64,000 nucleotides of DNA from Acidimicrobiia bacterium (GCA_027494115.1 JAOSJL010000001.1:893926-957925), one strand, 5' to 3'; positions 36,951 to 46,261 are shown, numbered from the stretch's first letter. Notes: generated from the letters alone by a model not told the origin. Numbers and translations are program-made.

Positions 36951-38203
36951 TCGATCTCCGTCGACTGCGGGAGGACCCGGAGTATCGCCGCGGTATCGAG
37001 CGCAAGCATGTCGCGGAGGGCCATCTCGACGATCTGCTCGCAGCCGACCAAGCGGTCCGTGATCTGCGCGCCGGTGTCGACGATCTGCGCGCCCGTCAGA
37101 ACGTGGCGTCCAAGGAGATCGGACGAGCATCGGCTGACGAACGCGCGGCGAAGATCGCGGCCGCGGCAACGCTGAAGGACGAGCTGAAGGGGCTCGAAGC
37201 CGAGCTCGTCATGGCGGAGGAGCGCCGTCGGCATTTGGCGAGCTCAGTACCGAATCCTGCGGACACGTCGGTACCCGACGGAGGAGAAGACGACGGAGAG
37301 GAGATCCGAGCCGTCGGTGGCACGCCCGAGGCGCCTCGTCTCGACCACGCGGAGTTCGGTGAGGCGATGGGCTGGGTCGACACCGAACACGCCGCCGAGG
37401 CGAGCGGGACACGCTTCGCCTACCTGAGGGGCGAGGCGGTGCTCCTCGAGCTGGGGCTCGTGAACTGGGTCGTCCAGGTCCTCGGAGCGCGTGGCTTCTC
37501 CCCAGTAGTACCGCCCGTTCTCGTGCGGGAGCGCACGATGGAAGAGGCAGGCTTCTTCCCGACCGACCGACATCAGGTGTACGAACTCGACGACGACGAT
37601 CTCTTCCTGGTCGGCACCAGCGAGGTGCCGCTGTCGGCACTGCACCGCGACGAGATCGTCCCGGTCGACGACCTTCCGCTGCGCTACGCGGGGATTTCCT
37701 CGTGCTTCCGTCGCGAGGCGGGCACCTACGGGAAAGACACGAAGGGGATGTTCCGCCTCCACCAGTTCGACAAGGTCGAGATGTTCTCGTTCGCAGAGCC
37801 GGACAGCTCGTGGGACGAACTCGATCTCATCCTGGCCATCCAGGAGGAGATCGTCGGGGGCCTCGGGCTCCCGTACCGTGTGGTGAACATCGCCGCAGGT
37901 GACCTGGGCGCCGCGGCCGCCAAGAAGTTCGATCTCGAGGTGTGGTTGCCGTCGGAAGGGCGGTACCGGGAACTGACGTCGTGTTCCAACTACCTCGATT
38001 TCTCCGCCCGCCGGCTCGGTACGCGTCTCCGACGCGACGGCGGGACCGTGCCGCTACACACGCTCAACGGGACGGCGTGTGCCATAGGGCGCACGCTTGT
38101 CAATCTCTTCGAGTACTGCCAGCAGCCCGACGGCAGCTTCGTCGTACCCGAGGTGCTCCGACCCTTCACCGGTTTCGCCTCTGTTCCAGCGCCGCCCAGC
38201 TGA
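36947..38203 (+). CDS. serS: seryl-tRNA synthetase
   Basis: A class II synthetase (418 residues) charging tRNA-Ser. An N-terminal antiparallel coiled coil (about 1-110) that grips the tRNA long variable arm, then motif 2 CFRREAGTYGKDTKGMFR and motif 3 GTACAIGRTLVNLFE. GTG start 36947 overlaps pheA. A tRNA-Ser(TGA) gene lies 23 bp downstream and a tRNA-Ser(GCT) 2.4 kb further on, so its substrates are close by. Confidence 0.97.
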   Translation: MIDLRRLREDPEYRRGIERKHVAEGHLDDLLAADQAVRDLRAGVDDLRARQNVASKEIGRASADERAAKIAAAATLKDELKGLEAELVMAEERRRHLASSVPNPADTSVPDGGEDDGEEIRAVGGTPEAPRLDHAEFGEAMGWVDTEHAAEASGTRFAYLRGEAVLLELGLVNWVVQVLGARGFSPVVPPVLVRERTMEEAGFFPTDRHQVYELDDDDLFLVGTSEVPLSALHRDEIVPVDDLPLRYAGISSCFRREAGTYGKDTKGMFRLHQFDKVEMFSFAEPDSSWDELDLILAIQEEIVGGLGLPYRVVNIAAGDLGAAAAKKFDLEVWLPSEGRYRELTSCSNYLDFSARRLGTRLRRDGGTVPLHTLNGTACAIGRTLVNLFEYCQQPDGSFVVPEVLRPFTGFASVPAPPS

Positions 38204-38226
38204 GCCGAACACATACGCTCATTTGT

Positions 38227-38309
38227 GGAGGGATGGCAGAGCGGACGAATGCGACGGTCTTGAAAACCGTTGAGCGAGAGCTCCGTGGGTTCGAATCCCA
38301 CTCCCTCCG
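38227..38309 (+). tRNA. tRNA-Ser(TGA)
   Basis: An 83-nt class II tRNA: acceptor GGAGGGA pairs with TCCCTCC, anticodon TGA in loop CTTGAAA, a long variable arm (GAGCGAGAGCTC) and T-loop GTTCGAATC. CCA is not encoded. Directly downstream of serS. Confidence 0.97.
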
Positions 38310-38334
38310 CTGAGCGATCTGAGTGTCGCTCGAA

Positions 38335-39351
38335 TCACGCTGAGTGCGACGTGGTCCAGGCGAGCAGATCGTCAACGGGCCAGGTGTTGACGATCCGGTC
38401 CACGGGCACCTCGTTCACCGCCGCGCGGTGCGCGCCGTAGGGCTGCCACTCGAGTTGGTGCGGGGAGTGGGCGTCGGAGTCGATGGTGATCTTGGCACCG
38501 GCCTCGACCGCTTCGCGAAGCAGCCGCGACGGCGGGTCGAGCCGCTCAGGACGCGAGTTGATCTCGACCGCCTTGTCGTGCTCGGCGCAGGTACCGAACA
38601 CGACCTCGGAGTCGAACTCGGATTCGGGACGACCCTTGCCCACCAGCATCCGACCTGTGCAGTGGCCGAGGATGTCGGTATGGGGGTTCTCCATCGCGCG
38701 TGCCATCCGGCGCGTCATCGAGCGGGAGTCCATTCGTAGCTTCGAGTGGACACTCGCCACGACGACGTCGAGTTGGGCCAGGAGCTCGTTGCTCTGGTCG
38801 AGCGAGCCGTCGTCGAGGATGTCGACCTCGATCCCCGTGAGGATCCGAAGCGGTGCGAGCTTCTCGTTCAGTTCGCCCACGAGGTCGAGTTGTTCGCGCA
38901 ACCTCTCCTCCGAGAGCCCGTGGGCGACACGTAGGCGGGGGGAATGGTCGGTCAGCGCCAGGTACTCATGGCCGATGTCGCGCGCACGAGTCGCCATGCG
39001 CTCCACCGACGCTCCACCGTCCGACCAGTCCGAGTGGAGGTGCAGGTCGCCGCGCACGGCGGGCATCACCTCGCCGGCACGCGACATGTCGGGATCCGCC
39101 GTTCCCTTCTCGAGGTCGTAGAGATACGCGGGCACCTGGTCGGCCAGCGCCTGCATGATGACCTGCTCGGTGCGAGCCCCGATTCCAGGGAGATCCTTGA
39201 GGTGCCTGGCCGCTGCAACGGTTCGAAGGTCCTCGTCGGTGAGCTGGGCGACCGTGGCAGCGGCCTTCTTGAACGCTTCGGCCTTGTACCGGGGCGCGCC
39301 GCTGCGTGAGAGGAGCCCGGCGATGCGCTCCAGTGCGTCGAGCGGATCCAC
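38335..39351 (-). CDS. PHP-domain phosphoesterase with N-terminal helix-hairpin-helix
   Basis: A 338-residue protein built like the C-terminal half of bacterial family X DNA polymerases. It has a helix-hairpin-helix (HLKDLPGIGARTEQVIM, about 50-66), then a PHP domain with metal ligands GDLHLHSDWSDGG, LALTDHS, GIEVDIL, VVASVHSKL and DSDAH near the end. The polymerase palm is absent. Such stand-alone PHP proteins are proposed 3'-exonucleases or phosphatases in DNA repair; the substrate here is unknown. GTG start shared in a 24-bp divergent promoter with the SRPBCC gene. Confidence 0.88.
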   Translation of the reverse strand: MDPLDALERIAGLLSRSGAPRYKAEAFKKAAATVAQLTDEDLRTVAAARHLKDLPGIGARTEQVIMQALADQVPAYLYDLEKGTADPDMSRAGEVMPAVRGDLHLHSDWSDGGASVERMATRARDIGHEYLALTDHSPRLRVAHGLSEERLREQLDLVGELNEKLAPLRILTGIEVDILDDGSLDQSNELLAQLDVVVASVHSKLRMDSRSMTRRMARAMENPHTDILGHCTGRMLVGKGRPESEFDSEVVFGTCAEHDKAVEINSRPERLDPPSRLLREAVEAGAKITIDSDAHSPHQLEWQPYGAHRAAVNEVPVDRIVNTWPVDDLLAWTTSHSA

Positions 39352-39375
39352 GGAGCGAACGCTAGCGTCCCTCCC
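39352..39375. promoter_or_regulatory. palindromic divergent promoter with overlapping -10 boxes
   Basis: The whole gap between two divergent start codons is 24 bp. Its centre, ACGCTAGCGT (39359-39368), is a perfect palindrome and gives TAGCGT on both strands. On each strand TAGCGT ends exactly seven bases before the start codon (ATG 39376 on plus, GTG 39351 on minus), the spacing expected for leaderless transcripts. The two hexamers overlap by two bases. Confidence 0.55.
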
Positions 39376-39825
39376 ATGACGACGAACGAGCAGCAGGTGT
39401 CGGTGTCGCGTGAGATTCGTGCATCACCCGAAGAGATCTTCGACGTGCTGGCGGATCCGCGACAGCACCCGGCCATCGACGGGTCGGGAAGTGTCCGTGG
39501 GGTCGTGTCGGGTCCCGACCGCCTCGAGATGGGATCGAAGTTCGGCATGTCGATGAAGATCGGCCTGCCGTACCGGATCAAGTCGACGGTGGTGGAGTTC
39601 GACGAGAACCGCAGGATCGCGTGGGCCCATTTCGGGAAGCACAGGTGGCGCTACGAGCTGGAACCGTTCGACGACGGTGCGCGGACACGCGTGACCGAGA
39701 CGTTCGACTACTCGACAGCGCGTTCGCCGTGGCTCATCGAGAAGCTGGGCTACCCGAAGAAGCACCCCGCCAACATGGACGCGACCCTCGAGCGCCTCGC
39801 CGCGCACGTGGAGAACTCCGACTAG
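39376..39825 (+). CDS. SRPBCC-fold (START/Bet v1-like) protein
   Basis: A 149-residue protein of the polyketide-cyclase/START superfamily: VSREIRASPEEIFDVLADP at the N-terminus, PYRIKSTVVEFDENRRIAW in the middle, and a C-terminal helix (MDATLERLAAHVE). These folds form a hydrophobic pocket for lipids or aromatic ligands; no specific function can be named. Its TAG stop and the TAG of the convergent gene overlap in a single CTAG (39822-39825). Confidence 0.85.
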   Translation: MTTNEQQVSVSREIRASPEEIFDVLADPRQHPAIDGSGSVRGVVSGPDRLEMGSKFGMSMKIGLPYRIKSTVVEFDENRRIAWAHFGKHRWRYELEPFDDGARTRVTETFDYSTARSPWLIEKLGYPKKHPANMDATLERLAAHVENSD

Positions 39826-40563
39826 GGGATTCCCCACTCACCACGCAGCGCCCACGTCGTCCACCGGGCGATGCGATCCTTGCCGTCCGGTGTCGGATGA
39901 ATCTGGTCGGTGAGTCGCACCTTCCGGCCCTTGCCGTCCTCGATGTAGAGCAGGTTGTACGCGAACCTGGACTTGTACGGGCCCTTGCCCTCGTAGAACA
40001 CCTGGTCCTTCTGCGGGCGCAGCGCCGTTCGCCAGTCGACCATGTGACCGGCAGCGAGGGGGTCGCTGTTCGGCAGCGCGGCGAAGTACCACACGGCGGG
40101 TTCCCACTGGTCAGCATCGACGTACCGGTCTCCGATGTACGGCGGAATCGTCCAGTACACGACCGCGCCCGAGTCGCGAATCGCTTTGGACATCGCGTCG
40201 ATGGCGGAATCCCACGCGTTCCAGTTAGAGAACTCGTGACCGGCGAAGTTGGCGATGACGATGTCGGGATCGAACGAGTCGAGCAGCCGTTGCAGTTCCT
40301 GGCGCGGCGTGTGACTCGTGCCCACCCAGTTTCGCTGAACGGGCGTGCCGGCGTTGTCGGCTCCGTACGCGAACACGGCCCGCATTCCCTTCGCGGTCAT
40401 CCGGGCCGCGATGGTCGGAGCCGTCGCCACCATGATCGAGTCGCCGAAGAAGAGGACGCGCTTGGTGGGGGGCTCCGCTCGCGTTGCCGTGTTGAGGCAC
40501 CCGGTAGCCGACACCACACCCGGCGAGCGCCAGTACCAACAGAGCGATCAACAGCCTCTTCAT
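39822..40563 (-). CDS. SGNH-hydrolase-like lipoprotein (one apparent frameshift)
   Basis: The first frame from ATG 40563 is a signal peptide (MKRLLIALLVLALAGC) with a lipobox. A second frame carries the mature protein: RVLFFGDSIMVATAP (block I Ser), DIVIANFAGHEFSNWN, and near the end TDQIHPTPDGKDRIA (block V Asp-x-x-His). The frames join near 40506-40515 if one base is added; an ATGC/SATGC cysteine in the second frame is a second lipobox candidate. Members hydrolyse esters or acyl groups on sugars or lipids outside the cell. Overlaps the SRPBCC stop by four bases. Confidence 0.75.
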
Positions 40564-40657
40564 GGTCGGAGATGGTCACCCGCACGGGTCGACGAACACC
40601 AATTGGTACATGTCGTCCTACGAAGAGCAGAGGAGGCCGACTCGTATACTCCGCCGT

Positions 40658-40740
40658 GGAGGGGTGACCGAGTGGCCGAAGGTGCTCCCCTGCTAAGGGA
40701 GTGAGGGCAACCTCCGAGGGTTCAAATCCCTCTCCCTCCG
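40658..40740 (+). tRNA. tRNA-Ser(GCT)
   Basis: An 83-nt class II tRNA: acceptor GGAGGGG pairs with TCCCTCC (one G-U pair), anticodon GCT in loop CTGCTAA, variable arm GAGGGCAACCTC, and T-loop GTTCAAATC. CCA is not encoded. Second serine tRNA in the window. Confidence 0.96.
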
Positions 40741-40744
40741 CTGA

Positions 40745-42639
40745 TCAATGCGATGAGTCGTCCGGGCTCGCCTGTCCGCGTCGTCGAGCTCGATGCCAGG
40801 ACACCGCCGCCGCACCGCCGAGTGCCGCGGCACCGACGCCCGCGGCGATGGCGGCACCGGGGACATCGCTACCGGTGTCGCCGCCCGTCCCCTGCCCTTC
40901 GGTGAAGGTCGCCGGGAGGGTCGGATCCCCCTCGATCCCGGCCCACGCGCGAGCGTTACGTAGCGCGGCGGTGAAGATCGTGAGCGTCGGGTTGTGGGCT
41001 CCGCTGGTCGGGAACACCGACGAGTCGGCGACACCCACGTTGGGGAGCGCCCACAACCGCCCGAAGGGGTCGGTCGCCCCCTGCGTCGGGTCGCTGCTCA
41101 TGCGCAGCCCGCCCATGAGATGCTTGCCGCCGGGCACGATGTTGCCGGTCGGTGCGGGTTTGTCGGGCGTTCCGACCTGAGCCGTCGCCCCCGCCACGTC
41201 GGCACCCGCCGCCTCGATCAGACCGACGAGATGCGGCGTGTAGAACTCCTGCGCTGCGAGCTCATGAGCATGGGGAGCGTAGGTGACGGCGGCCACGGGA
41301 AGCCCGTAGCGGTCGCGAACCGTCGGGTCGAGATCGACGTGGTTGGAGCGTCGGCCGAGATCCTCGGCGATCATTGTCGATCCGGTGAGTCGGTCCCTCA
41401 GCGCACTGAGGCGCATCAGGTCCTTGAAGCGGGTACCGAAAGGCTTGTCGGTGTCGAAGATCTCCATCAGTTCCACGTACTGGAGCGCCTCGTCCATCAG
41501 GTGGGTCGTCCCGCCCATCTCGACGATCCCACCACGGATGTAGGGGAGTCCGGCAGCGGCAGCTGCGTCGCGCGCACCGGGGAAATCGGGGTCGCAGAAG
41601 TCGTCGATGGCGTGTGAGGAGTCCCGGCCCCGCCCGGCATGGATCCGCTCCGAGAGCCAGATCCCGAAACCGTCGGTGAACCAGTGGAACATCGTGCCTG
41701 CCCCGATCCAACCGTTCGAGTCGTCCACATCGGAGAGCAGCACGAGCCGCGGGCTCTCGATCGCACCGGCGCCGATGACGACGAAGTCCGCCGGTTCGGT
41801 GTGCTCGTCGCCGGCGGCGTCGACCCACCGCACGCCGCTCGCTCGCGAACCGTCGTGTTCGATACGCGTCACCATCGCCTCGTCGCGGAGTTCCACGTTC
41901 CCGGTGAGGAGCGCATGGCGGAGAGGGACGAGTGCGCTACCGCGGTCGTGAATCGGGCAGCCGAAACCCGAACAGAATCCACAGTCGATGCACGCGGGAC
42001 GTCCGTCGTACAGCTGGGAGTTGATCGCCTGGGTGAACGGGTAGGGGTGGAGACCCTGTTTGCGTGCTCCCTCGGCGAGCAGCGTCGAGCCGTACATCGG
42101 CGGTCCCGGTGGCATCGGGAACGGACCCGTTCGGGGGCGTGGGAGCCCGCTGGTCCCTCGGCGAGGATGTCGACGTCTCCCTGGACACCGATCAGCCGTT
42201 CCATCACGTCGTAGTACGGAGCGATCTCGGAATACTCGAAGGGCCAGTCGGCGATCTCGGCGCCGTCGATCGGACCGAGCATCGACAACTTCTTGAAGTC
42301 GATGTCCCAGAAGCGGGGCGTCTTGGCGTCCCAGTGAACGGTCCCGCCTGCGACGGTGGTGGGCAGCGTGTTGAGATCTCCTACCGCGAGAGGTTCGGTG
42401 TCGTCGGCCGACGAACGAAACGTCCGCGGCTCGCCGTCGATGTCGGGCCCTCCGAATCCTCTCCGCATCTTGAGCTCGTCGTTGGAGAACAACGTCTCGG
42501 GCGCGGGCTCCGTGAGCGCACCCGAGAAGAGGTTGCGACCCTTTTCGAAGACCACGACGTCCCAGCCCGCACCGGCCAGCACCATCGCGGCGGTGGAGGC
42601 GCCGGGTCCGCTGCCGACGACGACGGCGCGCTCAGCCAC
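40745..42639 (-). CDS. GMC-family FAD-dependent oxidoreductase (one apparent frameshift)
   Basis: An FAD enzyme of the glucose-methanol-choline family (about 630 residues after repair). N-terminal FAD motif VVVGSGPGASTAAMVLAGAGW, TVAGGTVHWDAKTPRFW, and C-terminal GLRMSSDPTQG with NPTLTIFTAALRNA. A cysteine-rich loop ACIDCGFCSGFGCPIHDRG lies after the break. The frame slips at a GGGGG run (42133-42137); one more base joins SHAP to RTGPFPMPPGPPMYG. A C-terminal hydrophobic helix (about AIAAGVGAAALGGAAAV) may anchor it. It overlaps by eight bases the gluconate-dehydrogenase-subunit-3-like gene, its probable partner. Substrate unknown. Confidence 0.85.
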
Positions 42640-43525
42640 GGGTCCTCCGACGATTCTTGTTCCGACTCAGCCCCGGCAATGCCGCGGACAGGAACTCGTC
42701 GGGATCCCCGATCACCTCGTTCGCTCCCGCCCCGAGCGAGGATCTCTGCGCCGCGGCAGGCTTCCCTCCTTCGGGGAGAACCTCCTCGCCCTGCGACGCC
42801 GCGTCCGCCACTTCGGCCGGAAACGGCAGTTCGACACCGGGGGGAGCGGGATCGGGTCCGTCAGACTCGGAGGTCTCCTCAGCGGTCCAGCCGAGCGGCG
42901 CCACGTCGCCGGCGGAGCCCGTTTCGCTCCAGCCGACGAGCGACCTGTTCCCTCCGTACTCCGGATTGGAATAGGTGCCCTCGATGGCGTGCTCGAAGAG
43001 AAGACCGCGGAAGCCGTCGGCCGTGTTCGCGACGAGGATCGCGTCCTGCTCCTCGGGTGACGCGGCAGCGAAGTCGCCTCCGGCGGCTTCGTCGAGGGCA
43101 GCGATGCCGATCTCGTAGCGCTCCCGGAGTTCGGCGATGCGTTGTCGCCACTGCTCTTCCTCGTAGGTGCTGAGCGGGATGAAGCTCTTCATCTCGTTCT
43201 CGGCGCCACCGTGACGGTCGCTCCACGGCCCGCCGGCGAAGATCCGCGGCGGATCGTCGTCGAACGCCGAGAGGAAGAGGTCGATGAACACGACGACACC
43301 GGCTTCACGTGCGCCGGGATGGCCGGCTTCGGCCGGATCGTCGGTGGGCCCGGGGATGAGCCGCGCGGTCGCCTCGGTGACGACCGCCGCCTGGTGCTCG
43401 TCGAAGTACCGGAACCCCTGCTCGGGTTGCTGTGCGTACGCGGTGTCGACAGCTGACGTGGGGACGTAGCGCAGCAGCGGCGTGAGGCCCATCCCGACCA
43501 CGAACTGACGCCGACTGATCTCCAT
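42632..43525 (-). CDS. gluconate 2-dehydrogenase subunit 3-like Tat-exported protein
   Basis: A 297-residue protein starting at ATG 43525 with a twin-arginine signal (MEISRRQFVVGMG) and a likely signal-peptidase site after the AYAQQ region. The following domain (FRYFDEHQAAVVTEATARLIPGP) matches the small gamma subunit of membrane-bound gluconate/alcohol dehydrogenases. These pair with GMC-type flavoproteins, exactly as here with the overlapping gene downstream, and escort the complex through Tat. An acidic Pro/Glu-rich tail (about 210-297) is longer than usual. Confidence 0.8.
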   Translation of the reverse strand: MEISRRQFVVGMGLTPLLRYVPTSAVDTAYAQQPEQGFRYFDEHQAAVVTEATARLIPGPTDDPAEAGHPGAREAGVVVFIDLFLSAFDDDPPRIFAGGPWSDRHGGAENEMKSFIPLSTYEEEQWRQRIAELRERYEIGIAALDEAAGGDFAAASPEEQDAILVANTADGFRGLLFEHAIEGTYSNPEYGGNRSLVGWSETGSAGDVAPLGWTAEETSESDGPDPAPPGVELPFPAEVADAASQGEEVLPEGGKPAAAQRSSLGAGANEVIGDPDEFLSAALPGLSRNKNRRRTRG

Positions 43526-43704
43526 CGGGTGTCGCTCCTGTTCGCGGAGCGGGTCGACTCGGCGGCGACCAGGACGATTCACGCGGCGAAGGCTAATGGC
43601 CCTCCACAGGGGTGAGAAGGGCGCGTCGTACACCGGCCGAGACCTCCGGGGGTACTCGGCGGCCACGGGCATCGCGAGACCTCCCGGGTACACTCGACCC
43701 TCCT

Positions 43705-43777
43705 GCGCTCGTAGCTCAACGGATAGAGCATCTGACTACGGATCAGAAGGTTGGGGGTTCGAATCCCTCCGAGCGCG
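43705..43777 (+). tRNA. tRNA-Arg(ACG), integration site of the element
   Basis: A 73-nt tRNA: acceptor GCGCTCG pairs with CGAGCGC, anticodon ACG in loop CTACGGA, T-loop GTTCGAATC. Its 3' half (from 43735) is part of the 46-bp repeat found again at 57088, so the gene remains intact after integration. CCA is not encoded. Confidence 0.97.
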
Positions 43778-43780
43778 CTG
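43735..43780 (+). repeat. attL: left 46-bp direct repeat
   Basis: The 46 bases from ACTACGGATC to GAGCGCGCTG run from the anticodon arm of tRNA-Arg to three bases past its end and are identical to 57088-57133. Bases on either side differ. This is the classical layout of a tyrosine-integrase attachment core in a tRNA 3' end. Confidence 0.93.
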
Positions 43781-43828
43781 GCGGAACTGCAGGTGAGAGG
43801 CCGGGCTGAACGGCCGGCCCACCGCGTG

Positions 43829-43870
43829 CTCGTTGACAAGTCCGCCGTTTGTCAACGAGATGTCAATGAG
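43829..43870. repeat. left integrase arm-site candidates (TGTCAAYGAG)
   Basis: An 11-bp perfect inverted repeat CTCGTTGACAA (43829-43839) and TTGTCAACGAG (43849-43859) with a nine-base spacer, followed at once by TGTCAATGAG (43861-43870). The same decamer appears near the right end at 56952-56973, so these repeats flank the core at both element ends, as arm-type sites do. Confidence 0.6.
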
Positions 43871-43884
43871 CTGTCTGGATGGCG

Positions 43885-44145
43885 CTATCGGCGCGCCCGG
43901 TCATGCGCCTCGAACAACCCAGTGGCGTTCTCGACGAGCGTGATCACGTCACCCTCAACGTGATCCGCGAAGTGCTTCGCCTTCATACCGCCATGCAGCT
44001 CGTCTAGGTCCAACCGTTCGAGCTCCCCGTTGACGTACGCGGTCGCTATGAACGTGTGCAAGCGCCCTGAGTCCTCTGGATGCAAGCCGTGAGGATTCGC
44101 GAGACCCAAGAAGGCCTCCCACTTGCGTTCTGTGTCCGTCTGCAT
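43885..44145 (-). CDS. hypothetical protein, element left end
   Basis: An 86-residue acidic protein from ATG 44145 with a good AGGAAGGG site. It has a tryptophan-bearing N-terminus (ERKWEAFLGLANPHGLHPED) and a central segment TFIATAYVNGELERLDLDE. I do not recognise a family. The intact frame and ribosome site support coding. It sits 100 bp from the PIN-like gene on the same strand. Confidence 0.6.
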   Translation of the reverse strand: MQTDTERKWEAFLGLANPHGLHPEDSGRLHTFIATAYVNGELERLDLDELHGGMKAKHFADHVEGDVITLVENATGLFEAHDRARR

Positions 44146-44243
44146 CGGCCCTTCCTGTTCGTTTCGTCCTGCGTCGGCTGTGGACGACGCTGCTCCGTGT
44201 GGACGACGCTGCTCGCCAGACTCTAGCCATCAGGCGCGAATCG

Positions 44244-44663
44244 CTATCTCCGTGGAGGCGCCCAAACCACGTGTGACTTGGGCGTGTAGCGACGGATCGA
44301 CCCGTCATCCTGGGTCGCCATGACGTGCGCCCAGCGATGGACCGTTTCCTTCCTCCACGCCTCGTAGTCGAACCCGACCTCCGCGCCTGGCGGTGCCGCT
44401 CGTCTCGCCACCGTTGCAACCGTGAGCCCGAGTGATTCGATCAGCGCGCCGTGCTCGTTCGGCATAGCGTCGTCAGCCGTGACCAAGACCCATTCCGTTT
44501 CCGCAAGGATGGTGGCGAGTTCTGGAAGGAGCACCGGATCCTTTTCACGGTGCAACTTCAGTTCTGAGAGCGCCACAGCATCGCGCCCGCGGCCTTTGAG
44601 CTCGGTCGCAAAGCGATTGGAGAGCGATGCGTCGATTACGAGACGTCGATCGTCGATCGCGAC
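44244..44663 (-). CDS. PIN-like toxin (DUF5615 type), start codon not evident
   Basis: The open frame after the antitoxin TAG reads RRLVIDASLSNRFATELKGR, then DAVALSELKLHREKD, WVLVTADDAMPNEHG and LGLTVATVARR: the Mut7-C/PIN-like DUF5615 layout with acidic residues in VIDAS and VTADD. Such proteins are RNase-like toxins paired with DUF433 antitoxins, which is the gene just upstream. The frame has no ATG, GTG or TTG before 44576; the expected start position reads GTC (44663). Either the start was lost by mutation or a rare codon is used. Starting at GTG 44576 would remove the first catalytic strand. Confidence 0.65.
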   Translation of the reverse strand, partial: VAIDDRRLVIDASLSNRFATELKGRGRDAVALSELKLHREKDPVLLPELATILAETEWVLVTADDAMPNEHGALIESLGLTVATVARRAAPPGAEVGFDYEAWRKETVHRWAHVMATQDDGSIRRYTPKSHVVWAPPRR

Positions 44664-44666
44664 AGG

Positions 44667-45364
44667 CTATGCGGCCGCTTCGTACTCTGAAACCTTCGCC
44701 CACCACCGGCGGGCGTCGCTGATCTGGTCGTCATCAAGATCGTATTCCTCGCGCAGAATCTTCTGACCTTCAGGACGCAGAGCAAGCCGACCCGCGTCTT
44801 CTGCCGCTACACGCGTCCCGCGGACCGCTGGTCGACCGCTCAACAGAGTCGGGATCGACCTCAATGAGTTTGAGGTCGGGGAGTTCACGGGCAGCCCAGC
44901 CGCCGCGTTCGAGGTCGTGGGCGATCATCTCAAGGTCGTCGGCTTGGACGATCGTCTCGTGCCCGGCGCCGACGTCGCGGTGTCTGCCTTCGTCTTCGAC
45001 GAGGATGATTGTCGGTGTTTCCGGGGCCCTCTCTTCATGCGAACGTTCGCGTTCAGGGAGTCCTCGAGGTACGAGCAGCTGGGGATGAGCGGCCGTGAGC
45101 GGCCAATCGCCGTAGGTATCTCGCATTTCTGCGATGGCTTTGGCGATCGAGTGGAGTTCGACGTGGCGCTCCCGCAGCTCGCGCACGAGCATCGCCTCCG
45201 CGACGTCTTGGAAAGAGTAGACGCGGGTGTTTCAGACGACTGAGACGATCGGATGTAGCCACGACGTGCCCACTGACCGATCTGATCACCCGAAACCCCG
45301 CGAGGCGTCCCACCTCATGGGCGAGGTAGTGGCCGCGGGGTGGAAGCGGGCGCACCGTTGTCAT
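44667..45364 (-). pseudogene. MerR-HTH/DUF433 antitoxin, three frame breaks
   Basis: Three frames combine into one protein. N-terminal HTH: HYLAHEVGRLAG then VSGDQIGQWARRGYIRSS. Middle: ELRERHVELHSIAKAI and a linker with WPLTAAHPQLL. C-terminal DUF433: TLLSGRPAVRGTRVAAEDAG and LREEYDLDDDQISDARRWW. Breaks lie at about 45282 (GGGG), 45225 (CCC) and 44845 (CCCC), each fixed by one base. DUF433 proteins neutralise the neighbouring PIN-like toxin and repress their own operon. As written the gene cannot give the full antitoxin. Confidence 0.7.
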
Positions 45365-45395
45365 CGCGAGGAAGGCTAGCGCTGCCCGCACAACG

Positions 45396-46261
45396 TCAGG
45401 AACTCCCATCGTCAGCTGGGCTCGGGAGACCGCGCATCACGCCGATCGAGATCACATCCGACGCCGTTCCACGATCTCGGAGGGCGTCATCCACCCGGTC
45501 GTCCAGGTCACGCCTCCCTGCAACGATCGCCAGGGCGTCGTCAACCTCACGGTCCAGCGAGCCACGCCGGGCCTTCGCTGCGATCCGGTTCTGCTGGAAG
45601 CGCCGAGAACGACCTCGTCCGCCAAGCGGCGCGGGCTGTTCGATGGCACGCAGCTCGACCAACGCGCCGGTGAGGTCGATGTCGCCGGCGCCGAGTCGGG
45701 TCAGGATGTCGGCCGACGCGCTTCTTGTCCACAACCATGTCGCAGCGGGCGGGAGCATGGTTGTGTTCCACGTCGCGGTGGCGCACCCCGACGAGCTGGG
45801 TGCCTGGGACGGATCCGACGAGCACGAGCGATACCTCGTCGAGGCTCGCTTTCGTAATGCGTGTCACGAACCCGTTGGCACTGGGATGGTTGGGATCTTT
45901 CTCGTCGGCCTGACGGAAGAACCCGATGGAGAACTGGTCGATTGTCCCGCTGCGTAGCTGGGCGTGCGCCCGTCGGGCCGGGGACGTCGCCGAAATCGCC
46001 GAACTCACCCACCAGACGCAGCTCCTCGTCGTTGTCGACGTAGTCGACGTACCGTCCGAGCGGTTCGGTCCAGTCGTGTGCCCACACGATCCGAGGCAAC
46101 CGCCGTTCGAGCGATTCGGTGAACGCACCCGGAGCGAAGGTCGTCTGGTAGTCGTCGAGGACGTTGTAGCGCAACACCACCGCCTCGAACGACGGCTTTC
46201 CATCGTTGGTGACCCGAACGTCGCCAACAGGAATCGTGCGGTGTTCGAACTTCGGAGTCAT
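45396..46261 (-). pseudogene. HK97-type prohead protease-like gene, copy 2 (two frame breaks)
   Basis: Starts at ATG 46261, overlapping the stop of copy 1. The first frame gives FEAVVLRYNVLDDYQTTFAPG and RIVWAHDWTEPLGRYVDY with the likely catalytic His; the second frame (after a GGGG run near 45977-45985) gives IDQFSIGFFRQADEKDP and LDEVSLVLVGSVPGTQLVGV, the S78 peptidase pattern with Ser in QFSIGF. A third frame supplies the tail with LDREVDDALAIVAGRRDL. In HK97-like phages this protease cleaves scaffold during capsid assembly. No capsid gene follows. Confidence 0.7.
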
